Assembly (NCBI GenBank): GCA_013397935.1
Contig: VZRN01011462.1
Coordinates: forward strand, 1,035,084 to 1,099,083
DNA length: 64,000 bases
DNA from: Dasyornis broadbenti
Taxonomy: Eukaryota > Chordata > Aves > Passeriformes > Dasyornithidae
Reading direction: 5' to 3'
Part shown: piece by piece, positions 1-13,100 of the stretch
Numbering within the stretch: the first letter of the stretch is position 1
How the letters are laid out: every line of letters begins with the position of its first letter
Position numbers and translations under genes: made by a program
Notes under the pieces: generated by a model
Database searches by the model: none
The model's input: the letters and a program-made list of their open reading frames with translations, nothing else
Told to the model about the DNA's origin: nothing

Positions 1-2162
1 TTGGCATCCACTGCTTTTCTGAATGATTTACAAATATGCAATAACTTACAAGTAAGTTTCTGTGAGACGACTCAAAATATTATTCTGTTTAAAAAATTCA
101 CCAGTCATTCACAGACTGTTTCCTAACCTTTAATCATAAGAGGGTAAAACTCTTTTTCTACCACTTCTTTCATGTCAGCTTAATTCCTTAAGAGCCTCTG
201 TTGAGCGATGCTGTTGAAAAGGAAAAACAAAAATTTATCAGCTGACCTCCTCTGTGCACATACTCCATGGCATCTCCAAAGGACTCCAACAGATTTGCAA
301 AGGATGGCTTCCTGACCACATGTGCAGCACATACACAGATCCAATCCTGACCCTGAAATCTGGTGCAGACAAAAGCAGAACCTGACTTTTGAGAACCTAC
401 AGAAGATATTTGCTGCAGTGTTAAAGTAAGTACGTGCTGATACTTCAGAGGTGAAAATATGTAAGTGCTAGTGATAGTGGTGTTGTTTTAAAATTGTATT
501 AATTGGACCATGTTGAAGAGATGTGCCCTCACCAAGTTAAAATAGCACTGAACAATATTCCATAGTCAACAAGAAATTTACATGGAAAGGCAATTTTACT
601 AGATAATCAGGCCTGAATTTTTCAAACAACTTTTCAAACAATCACCCAGATATAAAACAAAGAAAAAAAGTGATCAAAAATGGACAGTATTTAAGTAATT
701 AATAAAATGCCTTTCAAAGAACCTCACAGAGCTTTAGCAAACTTCTTGCACATAGACATCCTCCTCTGGGCATGGTACAAACATCTGAATGTGAATTAAA
801 AGGTTAACATCTTTATGAATATTAAAAGCACCAGCAGAGTTTTGAATGAAATGTGTTTTCAACCACCAGGCAAGGTTTTTTAAAAAAATATGTTGTAAAT
901 GCTCATTCTTACATAATTGATGGCAGCAGCTAATATTGGTCTCATTATTATTGTCATTTAATTACAGTGCAATTCTCTCCAATATTTTTTCAGTGTAATT
1001 TAACAAGTTATATGTCATCTGATAGTATTACAAATTGTGCCGTTACACAAGCAATTAATTGACAGCTATGCTGTTTTAAAAAACATTGGCTACCCAACAG
1101 CATAATTTATACAGGTGTGAAAGAAAGTCCTAATGCAAAATGCATCCTGGCTAAATCTCTGCAACAAAAGTTAAGAAGAAGGAGTCCTTCAGCTGCAACT
1201 GCATACTGTTTTAATGGTTCAGGGAGAGTAGGAAGTGTGGATTTTACTTGTAATTAATGTTTAGATTAGAAGGGCCGTCATCTCAACTCATCTTCCAGTA
1301 ATGCCTACCTACAAATGTCTTCTAGGGTTCCTCGTGTACCACCTATCACCCTACTAAAGAAAGGGACAAGTACTGATAGGGATGCTACCGAAGTGTTCAA
1401 AAGGTTTGTGTCTATGGTCCAAGCTCCAGACAGGGAAAAGGTTTCTGGTGACTTCAAAGGATCATAGATAAAGATTTCTAAGAAATCATAGAATAGGTAA
1501 GAAACAATGTTTATAAACACAGGTGTTTCTGAGCTAGCCAGAGAGACAAGTCCAAATTCAATCTTTTCTTCCCAAATCAGCTGCAGACTTACCCTGAGGC
1601 TATGCAGAAGGAGCTTTTGTGACAAGAGTCTCATTCCGTGCCAGGCCTAAAATACAGATATTTCAAAATTTCTCACAAGGAACTATGTGAAAAACTCTAA
1701 AGATCACTCATAATATCCCCTTTTGAAGTTAACATCTGCATTTGTGCTATAATAAATAATCTCTTGTATTAGAAAAAATATAATACAAAAGCAAAAAATA
1801 ATTTCAAGCGAAAAGCCCAACAATGTTAAAATAGATTATTTTGACATTTTCTCCTTTCTTTCTTTCAAAAGAAAATTCAGATGAAATCAAGTTGAATGTT
1901 TGCCGTGTAATTTGGTTTCAGCAGAACTATGATTTCTCAAGGAGGTAGTTCCTTACAAATCCTTCTTGTCGATTTTTGGCATCCCTCTTGGCTCACTGAT
2001 GTGCCTCTGTCCCAGACCACTCTGCATGGCAGCAGCCTTCCAAGTGAGGGGCTGGTGCTCCCTGCCTGCCAAGCTCACAGCAATGTGGCTCTGCTTTCTC
2101 ATCAACATTTGTGCCTTTGGGCCTTCACCGAAACTCGCACTCAGAACACACACTTCTCCTGA

Positions 2163-2218
2163 GAGAAGAGAGCAGCACTTCACAGTAAAAGAGAAGAGAG
2201 CAGCACTTCACAGCAAAA
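2163..2218. repeat. 28-bp tandem duplication, two copies
   Basis: Two adjacent 28-bp copies (2163-2190 and 2191-2218) start gagaagagagcagcactt and differ at one base (T against C near the 3' end). Near-identity suggests a recent local duplication. No function is implied. Confidence 0.95.
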
Positions 2219-3675
2219 ATAGCCTTCGAAAGAAAGACACAACAAAAAATGCAATCCTGATCCTTAAGAAAAGCGTGAAGGCTCCCTCATTAACACGGCT
2301 AAGAACGTTAGGCAGAACTTTATGTTCCCGTGACTCACAGGAAAAGGCAGTAGTGTAACACTCACATTACCACGAGAAATAACTGACACGTGAAAATAAA
2401 CAAAACACCACTTTGTCTGATATCTTTTAACAATGAGATGAATACTTGTACAGTAGGTGGTAAGCTGAAACGCAGCATATTTGATATGAGAACACTTAAG
2501 TTCATGGGGACTGAGACAATAACGCTACGCAATCATGTCTCTAGGGTCTAATTTGACTGTAAGATTTAAATAACAATCCTATATCCCACTTGAACTTGAA
2601 TGTTTTCTGCTCAGTGGGAATGCGGCAGAAACTTCAAAGTTTAGTAAGTTTATGCAAAATCTGCATGCTCACTTGTCTTCTTTGACATCTGGAAGAGTCT
2701 CTAATAATACAGGGCCAGGAACAGAATACAGGAAATCAGGAACAGAATTTCGTCCTTATATATTGGTCCGTAAATTAACACCCACATTTCTGTCGGTACT
2801 GAATATGTGCTTTAATTTTTTCAAGTTGAGGGCTAAACAAAAATTGCTGTAAGTATTCTATAAATCAGCTCACTAGGCATACAGGGTAGAATAGTTCCAC
2901 ACACACAGTTGAAACAGACATATATCAGATACAGGCCAGCTAATTCTGGAAGTCCTGAGAAGCTTAAAAAAGCATAGTGCTGCAATCATTTTGCTTTTGG
3001 AGTATATCTCCCTGACTGGATACAGGGAAGCTGTACTCATAGCTAAGGGGAAGCTGGATTCATAAGTTTTTGCTAAGGCTTATTGGGGAGAAGTAGAACA
3101 ATGAAATTAGTCAAATGGAATAGCTGAAAAAAATTTAAAATAAGAAGAAGCATTTGTAAGTCTAAACTTATCCTAGGAGTGCTGTCTGTTCTGGCCTTTG
3201 GCCAGCCTTCCACAGACATTCAAATGGAAAGAAACTCTGTGAACGCTGAGTGAGATAAGAGCACATAATCGAACATATATTTGAATTGGGATAGTTTATG
3301 TGGAATTTTTGAGTCAGAATAAGAAGCAAGCTGATTCGAGACCTCTGGCTTAGTCCTGATTTTTTGTCATCTATTTCATAGTATCTTTCTTTTTGCCTGA
3401 TGTAAAAATGAACGTCTACACAAGCGGATGTTCAGCAAATTATATTCCTGCCCTGCTTTGGATAGTCTTAAACAATTGCATGAAGTAAGCCTCAACTTGA
3501 AAAGATTCTCCCCAACTTCAATTTTTACTCAGTTTTCTTAGCAAAACTGAATCATAACAATCCTAGGCTCCCTTTCCGTCACAGTCAGACCCTTCATTAC
3601 TCTTATATTTCTCTTCTGGAGTTGTCTGGATCCATTTGGTATCACTTATGAAGGATAAAGAAAAAAATACCTCTT

Positions 3676-3717
3676 CATCTCAACATAACACCATAACATC
3701 TCAACATAACATCAAAA
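3676..3717. repeat. 21-bp imperfect tandem duplication
   Basis: Two adjacent 21-bp units begin catctcaacataaca (3676-3696 and 3697-3717) and diverge at their 3' ends. This is a local slippage-type duplication in AT-rich intergenic sequence. Confidence 0.85.
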
Positions 3718-4181
3718 TACCAACATCCATCATCAAAACTGTTTCAGGCCAAATGAAAATCTGGTTATGAGAGACAAAAACGGGTAATGAGCTAAACAGT
3801 TTGAATTAAATGACAGGCCTTTGGAAAACTTGAAACTAATATTATTACTACAGAACAAATGTTCTCTAGTAATAAGAAAGAACTAATGCAATTGGGCTTT
3901 TAGATCATGTGAAATGAACTAAGAGACTTGAATTAGAATTAGACCTTGAATTTCTTGAAGTCAAAAACTTGAGAAAGCTTGTCTTTCAAGCCAAAAGTGG
4001 GAACAAACCCTAGATGCATAAAAAGATAGTACCATATGATCGGAGAACAGAAAGTATAGTAAATCAAAGAAAAAGAATATTTTGTCCAGTATTGGTTCAT
4101 TAACCTAACCTTTAAAGTTTCCAGCATTTTAGAACAGATTTTGAAGGAACAGATGAATAAAGACATGGAGGTGAAGGAACT

Positions 4182-4217
4182 ATTGGATACAGTGCACTGT
4201 TGGATATAGTGCAGTAG
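4182..4217. repeat. about 17-bp imperfect tandem duplication
   Basis: Units of the form ttggatacagtgca and ttggatatagtgca follow each other directly, then a truncated ggatata. The duplication lies just upstream of the CR1 relic. Confidence 0.75.
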
Positions 4218-4239
4218 GATATACAATAAAAGAAGGCAG

Positions 4240-5040
4240 ATCTAGGCAGGCCAGCTTAATAGCTTCCTTTGATAAGATAGCTGATTTTCTAGACAAAGGA
4301 AAAGGAGTCAATGTCATCTATCTAGTCTTCAGTAATACTTATGGTATGGTGCCACATGGGAAATTATTTGTTAAGCTGGAGAAGATAGGGATTAGTAGAG
4401 GAATTGAAAGATAGGTAAAGACTGTCTCAAGGAACGACAGCAAAAGATAGTGTTGAAAGGAAAAGTAACATGAGGGTTACCAGTTAGCAGTGGAATTCTT
4501 TATGGATCAGTCTTGGGTCTGATCTCCTTCTTATTTCAATTAAGATCATGACACAAATATTTGGAATGTGGTGATACTGCATAGGTTGGCACTATCAATA
4601 CACAGGAGAGAAGGGTGTCATGCAGAAAAAGGCTTGATGACAGTAAGGACAGGTGTAATAGGAAAGGGATGAGAAGCAGTATTTTGAAGATAATGAAGCT
4701 AGTCACTTATCCCCAAATGAAGATAATGCATTTGGCAACTATTAACAAAAATTAGGAATTAGTTAGAAAAGACTGAGCTAGAAGGGGAACCCAGGTTAGC
4801 TGTCTGTCACACTACAGCTGAGAGCATGCAGGGCGATACTGCAGTAAAAAAGGGCACACAAGGAATGCGTCAGGAGGTGTATTTTAGGTGTATAGAGGAG
4901 GACTAGCTCCATTATGAAAATCTCTGCTGAGACCTCACAGTAAGTGTTAATACAGTCCTGTTAAACAGTCTCAGGGGAAATGAATCAAAACAGGACCAGG
5001 TGCAGAAAGGGCTAACCAAAATTAAACAGAAAATAAAGAC
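4240..5040 (+). mobile_element. decayed CR1 LINE fragment (reverse transcriptase region)
   Basis: This is a fossil of the second ORF of a CR1 non-LTR retrotransposon. From 4271 the plus strand reads DKIADFLDKG, then YLVFSNTYGMVPH, which aligns to the reverse transcriptase motif A block usually written YLDFSKAFDTVPH. The catalytic Asp is Val here and a stop follows at the end of the block. In another frame from about 4492, GILYGSVLG aligns to the motif B block GVPQGSVLG. Near 4999, VQKGLTKI aligns to the later conserved VQ(K/R)RATKM segment. Frame changes, stops and the lost Asp show it is dead. The 5' part and the terminal 3' repeat are absent. CR1 is the dominant LINE of birds and reptiles, and the divergence suggests an old copy. 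The edges are approximate. Confidence 0.85.
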
Positions 5041-5269
5041 TAAACCAAGAAGTACTCAGTCAGGAAAACCTATAAATACTGAGGCTGTCAGTAGAAAAAA
5101 ACCCACACATACCTTAACTCACATTCAGGATGGAAGCTTTCTTCTTCAAGTCTGTAGTAAGACTCTGGCATTTTGTGTCTCCTGTGTGGTGGATATTATA
5201 AGGAGTCAGTACTAACAGCTGGTCAGACTGCAGGGAGCTACTTACATCTTTCAGGGAACTTGTCCCATT

Positions 5270-5299
5270 ACACACATACACACACATATATATACATAT
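5270..5299. repeat. CA/TA simple repeat
   Basis: Short mixed (CA)n(TA)n microsatellite, reading acacacatacacacacatat and then tatatacatat. Confidence 0.85.
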
Positions 5300-8200
5300 T
5301 TAAAACATTTAGATGTAAATGTTAGATGTAAATATCAGGCAGGGATATTTTTTTTGTCTCAGTTTCATATAGTGCTTCCTTCTAAGGAGCTCAGGGACCT
5401 GCTTTGGAGCCCTGCCAGTGGTCATCTATTGGCCAAGACCAATGCCCCCCATCTCTTCCTAACCACACACCTCATTCCACACCAGCCTTACAAGGTATCA
5501 GGTTTGTACTCACTGGTATTGCAAGCTCTTACCTGTCTCAGAGTGATACAAAGACGACAGATTATCTAAACAATCTGATTCATCTTTTCCATAATCCTGA
5601 CCTGGATAGTGATGTTGTAGACGATTTCCTATTAAAACAGCCCAATTAGCACTTTGGAAGCATGTCAGCAAGGTTTCGAGCCTTGAAATAGGATCTTATT
5701 ACTTCATAATGAACATGTGCAGCCTTGCTTCTGGAAAACAGTTTTGCAACCTTTAATAAGTTAGAAAGAGTGGTGTAAAAACGACCCTGGAAAACCCTCC
5801 ATAAAGTTAGTGGAACAAATGCCCTTTTGCCATGCTTTTAAATATATCCCACCAAATTCCACTGGAGGAAGGAATTAGTGTTTCAGGTCCACAGGTTCTG
5901 CAGAAGACAAATACTTCTCCCTACCAGCTGTAACGTCTGGAAGTTCTGGCCATATGCTGCTATAGATTTTCAGATTGTTTTCTCTGATATGGGAAATCCA
6001 AAATTGCTGGTGTGGTGTATCCTATAGACTGTAATGCAGTAGTGGGTGAAAGCAGGTTTGGTGTAAAATGACTGAATTAGTGTTTACTTGCATGGATGTT
6101 TAAACATATTAGGACAGGTACCCCCAATACCTGTGTCATTTAGAGGCTGGATTGCTGCTGAAACAAGCAGCCACATTGAAGTATATTCTTTCCATTTAAT
6201 CACTCTAAGCAGAAGTCCAGAGATCCAGCTTTTTTCTCTGCCATTCTCTCAGCTGTGTTTTTGTGCAATTTAAGAAATCATACAGATAATTAATAGTCTA
6301 TTTAAAAATCCGAAGACTTAGGTTATCCTTTCTCTTGTTTTAAAGATAAGCCATTGCAAAGGAAAGGATGGGAGTGCAAAGACAGCATTCTCAAGAGAAG
6401 TGAACTGAGATGACATCCTGTGGAGAAAAAATATGCCTTTTAGGCATGATCTCAGTTAAACAATCCTTTTAGGTCATTTTTTTAGAATACCAAATTTTAC
6501 AGCAAAATTAAATTGGACAACAATAATTTGTCATCACTCAATGAAACAAGACAGGAAAGAGGGGAGCTCCAATATTTAACCAAAGAGGCAGCTGTGTTCA
6601 ATGGATTTATTCATAATAATATTATTTGGTAGCAAGCAACTTACCATGGCTGAATGTAAAAAAGTATTTTTTGATGAGTTAAAGAGATTAAGAAAAATCA
6701 GGCAGATTTTGACAGAGAATGGTGTGTAAATGAGAAGTGCTATCAGTCTGAATCTGGCAGCTCCATTTTTGTTATGGTGAAAAATATCAGTATTATTTAC
6801 TAAGAAGATTAGGGCTGAATTGGAAGAGAGGCTGGTTGTTTGGAGATTGAGATAAGATAAAGGATTTTACCTTCTATGCACAAGCCAAATGCAATACACA
6901 CAGGACTGTTATCTCCAGCTCAGGCCTAGCAGAGGTGTATTAAGATGTACATTGTAATTACCAGTGGCAGGAGTGGATTTCATAAAGGCTATTTTAAAAC
7001 TGAATAAAATGCTGGCCTTTAATTATACAGCTTTGAAACATTTTTCTTAGTTAATTGCAACAGGAAAAAAAAAATCCACCTAATATTTGAAACTGATTCT
7101 TGCAGAGAAAACACAAGCGGAGCAGGCAGCCTTTGCCTGATCTGCTCATGTTTTGGTGTCTGGCTTCATTCTGTGATTTGAATCACAGAGACAACTGAGA
7201 CTGCTAAACACCTTCCTCATTTTCCCCCTGTTATCCAGAAAGCAAGATTAGCAAGGATTGGGGAAGGTGGGGGCTGGAAAGATGGGGGAAGAATAAATCT
7301 CCCTTTCATGACATAATTAATTAGTTCCAAAAATGAGCTGTGCACTCATGAGTCTCTCATGGTCGGCATTGACAGTTCCAGCTCCCAGTGGTGTCTGCGG
7401 GGTGTGAGGGGCAATATTATTTTTACCTCTGAGAAATATCCAAAGGAGAAGAGCAAACCAAGCTGTATGTTTAGCACAAAGCCTGTTTGGAGCTGGGTTG
7501 GCGCTGTTGCCAATAAGCAGAAACCAAGCTGGCAGTTTTGGGGGGAATAATGCGCCCCTCCCCGCCTCAAACCCCCTCTCTTCTAGAAGATGTTGTTATT
7601 GTCATATATCCCACAACAGCAGCGTACCTCACAACAATCCCCTTTGGCTCTTTAGGCCATACTGTTAAGAACTGAAGGCAGGCAGGAGCCTCAGGTTGCC
7701 CAGGAATTGCCATGAAGCACTGCCACACTGCATGCCCCCTCTGTACTTCCATTTCTGCTTCTGCTATCAGGAATATTACTGCCATGTTTAGCTCTTACAA
7801 CGATGATCAATTGCTTTCCCACTTTCCCACTATGGGGACCACGTCTGTGTTCCAAAACCTTGCAAAAGCACTTCCATGTGGTGAAAACGCAAAGTTATTT
7901 TGCGATTTCCATTTCCACACCAGCAAAATGCCTACATTATATCCACATCTCTATTTTTTTTTTTTAAATCCAACATTGTAAGCATATGTAATATAACGAG
8001 AGTATATAGTCATTAGCAAACTCCTCTGTGGAGTTTACTTTTCATGTTACTAAAGGCTAATAAACACCCTTAGACGTGACAATCCTGAAGAATATATTTG
8101 GGGGTTTTTTGGTGTTGTTTTTCTCCTGGAAACTGTGAAGGCTGCAGTTACACAGCTGGCTTTTCCATGCTATGACTGCTATAAGCAGCTAATTAAATTA

Positions 8201-10159
8201 CTACTGACTTTCTATTGCTCAGTGAGTTGCTTTTGGTAGCACTACTTCATATGACCTTCAGTTTTGCTGTTTGTACAAGGTTACACAATCTTGCTCAACC
8301 AGCCTGGTCCATTTCCTTGTAACAGTGGTGAAAAATAGGATGAGATACCGACAAATTAACAATTGTATCACAAAAGAAAAAAAATTGTGGAGAACCATAG
8401 TACTTTTCATGAAGACACAATGCAAATAAAGTCTTCCTAAAAACTATGCATAATTCACTAGCTTTCTAAGGTACTGCCCTCTCCACATGTTGGGGAGCCC
8501 CTTCTAGTGCTCAAAATATCTGCATCTCAGAAATAAGCTACTAGGAAATCTGGGGGTGGGCACCACTGTGGATCTTGCATAATCCTGTGGCTTCCTTCCT
8601 TTGATCTGCAACATCCTGTTTCTTGATATCTGTGGGAAGAGATCCCAAAATATATCAAACCCCATGATCTTTTCCCCTTTGTTTGGAACTAAAAACACAC
8701 GTGGCAATTAAAAGCAAGACAACAGTAACTAACAACTCAGATACACTGATCAAATCTAAGCAATGTACCAGCACAAATGGAATAGGAAAATTTTTGTGCC
8801 ATTTTCCCTGAAGGAAGCTGGACTTTGGAGTTTTGCCTACCATAGCAATGCTTGGATGTATTGTGTCCACGCTGCTGTGGTCTGCTAGTCTCAGAAGAGG
8901 TTGAGGTGCTAATTTGTAGGCAGAGGCTACAAATTATAGTCATTTGGATGTGTCAGAAATTTCACCAAAGACTAGTTTTAGTCTATAGTATTTCACATTC
9001 AGCATTGTAAGAGTGCTATGAATCCAGTCCATGTTTTGGTGTAAGTTTTAAGTCACAATTTTTTCTGTCTATGTTAATGACAAAATAATTTCAACGCTAT
9101 TGTTAGGCTGTAGTGGACCACTGAAGGGGACTGTTTTTGTTAGTAGCTAATTTAGTTCCTAGAAATACAAACTGTGCACCAGAAACCATTCTCTGATTCC
9201 TGTCTTGTTCCTTAGCCAGTGCAGCTACATTCCCTTTTCCTTTTGTCTAGACAGCAACGCTCCTAGTGATGAGGTTTTGAAAATCTTGCCCTGAATCAAT
9301 TCACGAAGAATCATATTTAAACAGAAGTGGCAAATACTTCATCCAGCTTCATAAATGCCCGGAACAGAGAAAGTCCAGATTCTGGGCTGTAAAAGTTCAC
9401 TTAAATCAACAAAGTGATGCTCTTTCTTTGTGCTTCCAATACATTTATTCTGAAATAAAACTACAGTGTACTAACAGACGAGGATCTATTAGACTTGTTC
9501 ACAGTTCATTTTTCTTAGTTATTGGTAGCCAGGAAGTGTAGAAAATTGCAAGTACAGTAAATACTACATTTTGTTGTAGATTAGTCATCCATCCATGAAC
9601 ATAATGCTAAAACCAGAAATGCTACAGTGTTTTTGTAAACTGGATAAATTGTACTTTAATGTGTTTTCTGGAAAATGACCACTTAGAGAACAAATGCTTT
9701 GGTTCCATGTAGGAACCCACAGACTCCTTGCAGTGTAGAATATGTTTGGTTTGCTTTCAAAAGCAGAACTAAACCACAGAACTTTACATTAAAGCTAGAA
9801 CCATAAGCAAAAAAACATGGTGAAACCAAAGGCAACTTTTATTTACCAGCTGTGTTTGCTTTTTTCCCCCCCAACAAAACCCGACCAAAATGGCAAATTT
9901 CTTCAAGAAGAAGAAAATTCCAAACCAAAATACCTAGTAGTTTTACTGATTAGGGGTAACAGAAATTCTCTGATGGAATGGTAAATAAACGGATGCTGTC
10001 GAGAGCTTTGCACTGCCTGTGTGGTGCTGAGCACCCGTTGCATATTTTAGGGTGCTTGGAGCATTCAGCGTCTTGCAAGCTGAGGTCTCTAAAAGAAAGT
10101 TACTTTGCTTTCCTTGAAGCAGACTTTTAGTTAGAAATACAATTATATATGTATGTACA

Positions 10160-10181
10160 ATATATTATATATATATATATA
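10160..10181. repeat. TA dinucleotide repeat
   Basis: About ten alternating TA units with one interruption (tatattatatatatatatat). This is an ordinary AT microsatellite. Confidence 0.9.
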
Positions 10182-13100
10182 GCTGGTATGTTTATACAAG
10201 AGTTATACAACAAACGCTGAATAAAATACATATAGTCAGATTGGTTGAAGCAATTAAAAGTTTTTAGTATGGCAAAGACAGTAAGAATGATTAAATTTGT
10301 CATCTGTATCATAGGAAGAATATTTGGAAAAAGAACAGGTGACGGGCATTGTATAGACATAGAAATACTTCTTAAAAATAATTTAAGCATACTTTTTTTC
10401 TGGTTTGAAATTTCTAGTGACTTGCAAAGCTTTGCAGTTTTACCCTTAGCTATGCAAGTGACTTTGTATGCTAGGGTTGTCTTTCTTCAAAATTTTCTGG
10501 CTGCACATTTGGGGCAGGGGGGGAAGAAAAAAACAGAGATATCTCAAAGGCCATAAGGCAGAAATCTAGTTTCCAACTTTGGCTGAGAGTGACAATGTTG
10601 GTCATGTCTTTGTGGGCTCAATGTGCTGTTTGGTTGTTGCAGAAAAAGAGGATTCCTTACTGTTCCAGCTATGATTACATGCTCAGATACTATCTTGATG
10701 GCTTTAAGAGACATCCATGTGTGCAGTGGGGTGCAACTGGTTGACACAAAATAATATTTTTTCCAATTTGTTCCACGGTGACAGTAATTCAGACAAGAAG
10801 ATGATTTTCTGTTCTACTGTAACATTCTACCTAGCCAATAATTCCAAGATAATACAGTGGATATTTACAGGGACTTTTCTTCATATATATATATGTAGTT
10901 ATGTATTTATAAGCCCATTAAGGCAAATATAACTGCTCATATGAATGGATTCTGCTGTGCATAAAATTATTTATTTTACTCTACAAAATTGATAAATATT
11001 AGTCAAGGGATTTTTTTGTTGTTGTTTTTGTTTTATGTATTTATATGCAAATGAACTCCACTGCAAATCAACGACTTATTACATTCCATATTTGTGTGTG
11101 ACACTTCTCAAGTACCATCTTTTATTTCTATGAGATGTGATCTTGGTGTGTACTGAGAACCTCTGAAAACCAGTTCTTGGCAGTGGGTGCTCAGAAGTAC
11201 CTTAAAAATCCAACATTTACCTAGGTTGCATGTCTTGGAAGGACAGAATAGATCAAATAATTCTTAATTTAAGTTACTGACTTACCTGCCTCTATCCACA
11301 GTTTTGCTAAACTACACTGAGGTTTCTGGGGAAAGCAATATTCCCAAAGAACCAAAAAATAAAGAAGACATGCCTTTTCCTACCTCAGTAATCCAATTCA
11401 GCTAAGGGCTGAGCACACTCTAGAAAGTGTAGAGTGCTTTCAGATTCTAAACATTCAATCATTTATGGACTAATGTTTGTTTCACTTCACCTGGAGAGTA
11501 CTCATTTAAAGGTCATAAGTGAATTGGAAAAAAAAAAAATCCGTATTCTCATCCGAATGTTAGGATTTCTGTGCAAATTGTGTGTCTAGGACTGCTGGCT
11601 ATCAAATGTATGCAGAGTATATTTACAACACGCTGCCTTCCTGGAGCATGCCACAGCTAGTAATGTTTCATTAACCAATAAGTAGCAAGCAGAGATTTTG
11701 CAAGTGTTTGTGATAGTTCAGATAATAAATTGGATTGATTCCATCAGACCTTCAATCTCAGCTCCATATTTTGCAGAATTCTCTAGCAATATTTCTTAGA
11801 AAACTGTTGCGTCAGCAAATTTTGGAACTCCAAACACAACTATGAGTAACGTTTTAATGCAAATACTGTCATGGATTTTTTATGGAATGACAGAAAAATA
11901 GTTCACATTTGCAACCTTGTGGGGTCCTTCCATCTTGCAAATGTGAGTAATAAAAAATGCACTCAGTCAAGTGAAATAATATAACAGCAGTCACCACTTT
12001 CAATTGCTTCCTCCAATTTATGATTCTTACATCGTATTTATCAGACTCATCTCCAGACAGGAAGAGAACTTCAGTCACATTCTTTGGATACTTGAAGTAA
12101 AGTCATATGCTAAAGATAGATCAACACATTGAAAGCTTTTCACTTAATTTTCCTCTTTCTAATGTGCTTGCATAGATTTTGAACAACCACAGAACCTTTG
12201 CTATCCAACACTTGTAAAATATCACAAGAAAACAAAGTTATTGGTGCGAGATTACCTTTTGCTAGATGTTGAAGAAGCGCAAAACCATGCACCTGCACTC
12301 AACACTACCTCATGAGCCTCAGTAAAGAAAACAGCTGTGTTCCACTGGATCGTCATCTGTAGCAAGGAGATGGATGCACAGGGAGAAAATGCCCTGCTTA
12401 GGCTACATCTGGGTCACTGTCCTGAAAGACAAAGTTAAGGGATTACTGAGGAATCAAAGTGATTGAGATGTTCTGCTCAAAAAACTTTCAACACTTCTCC
12501 TTGCACATTCCATCCCCAAAGAAGACAGATGTTTCTAGTACTAGTGACTCACTACTGGAATAGCCACAAATACTTCTCTTTTTAAGCAAGCAGTAGGCAG
12601 CTCCTTTGAAGAGCCCATATCAAGGTGAAAATACTCATTTGCCTTTTCCATCCAGAAAGGCATGAAACTTCCCTATGAATTGTGGCATAGAGTTTTGGCC
12701 TGTACTCAGAGGATCAGGAACAGACAATAGCTGAGAAGTGCTCAGGAAACACTTGCATGTGTTCTCCAAACAACATCCTGGCTGCCTTCCATGGGTATGG
12801 AAAGCTCAGTCAAATCTCTTTGGTTTTAGCTAACAGTTAACAAGAAATTTCCTCACAATGTGAGGAATTCACATCAGCATCCAAGTGAAGACAGCTAGGA
12901 TTAACCAGATGTCCACCAACCCAAATAAATCCACTCATCAGGATTTTGCAGAGGGCATAGATGCTTTAATTTGCTTATTGAACAAATTGTGCCTTTATGA
13001 TACTAGTTTATTTCCACACAGTAATTCTATTGCCAGTGTTCTCTATTGTTGCAAATAATGTAAACATTTACTGTATAAATTACTGATTGTCATTTGCAAA

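Larger units (their letters stand above)
1..4229. other. gene-free AT-rich intergenic stretch
   Basis: No coding exon or RNA gene is recognisable. Open frames reach about 130 codons (1966-2358, plus) and 109 codons (1305-1634, minus), but neither resembles a known family and neither has supporting neighbours, so both are treated as chance. The stretch holds three small tandem duplications, listed separately, and otherwise ordinary AT-rich sequence. Confidence 0.75.

Noticed and set aside
1305..1634. 109-codon minus-strand frame with hydrophobic segments
   Set aside because: No match to any family I recognise, and nothing around it suggests an exon or transcript.
5668..5690. Short inverted repeat caagg...ccttg around tttcgag, considered as a tRNA B-box
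   Set aside because: There is no A-box, no cloverleaf and no 3' terminator T-run at the right distance. It is only a small chance hairpin.
10015..10065. gagcaccc...gggtgctt inverted repeat, considered as a small RNA hairpin
   Set aside because: The stem is only seven to eight base pairs with a long loop, well below a miRNA precursor. It may instead be a scrap of an old repeat.
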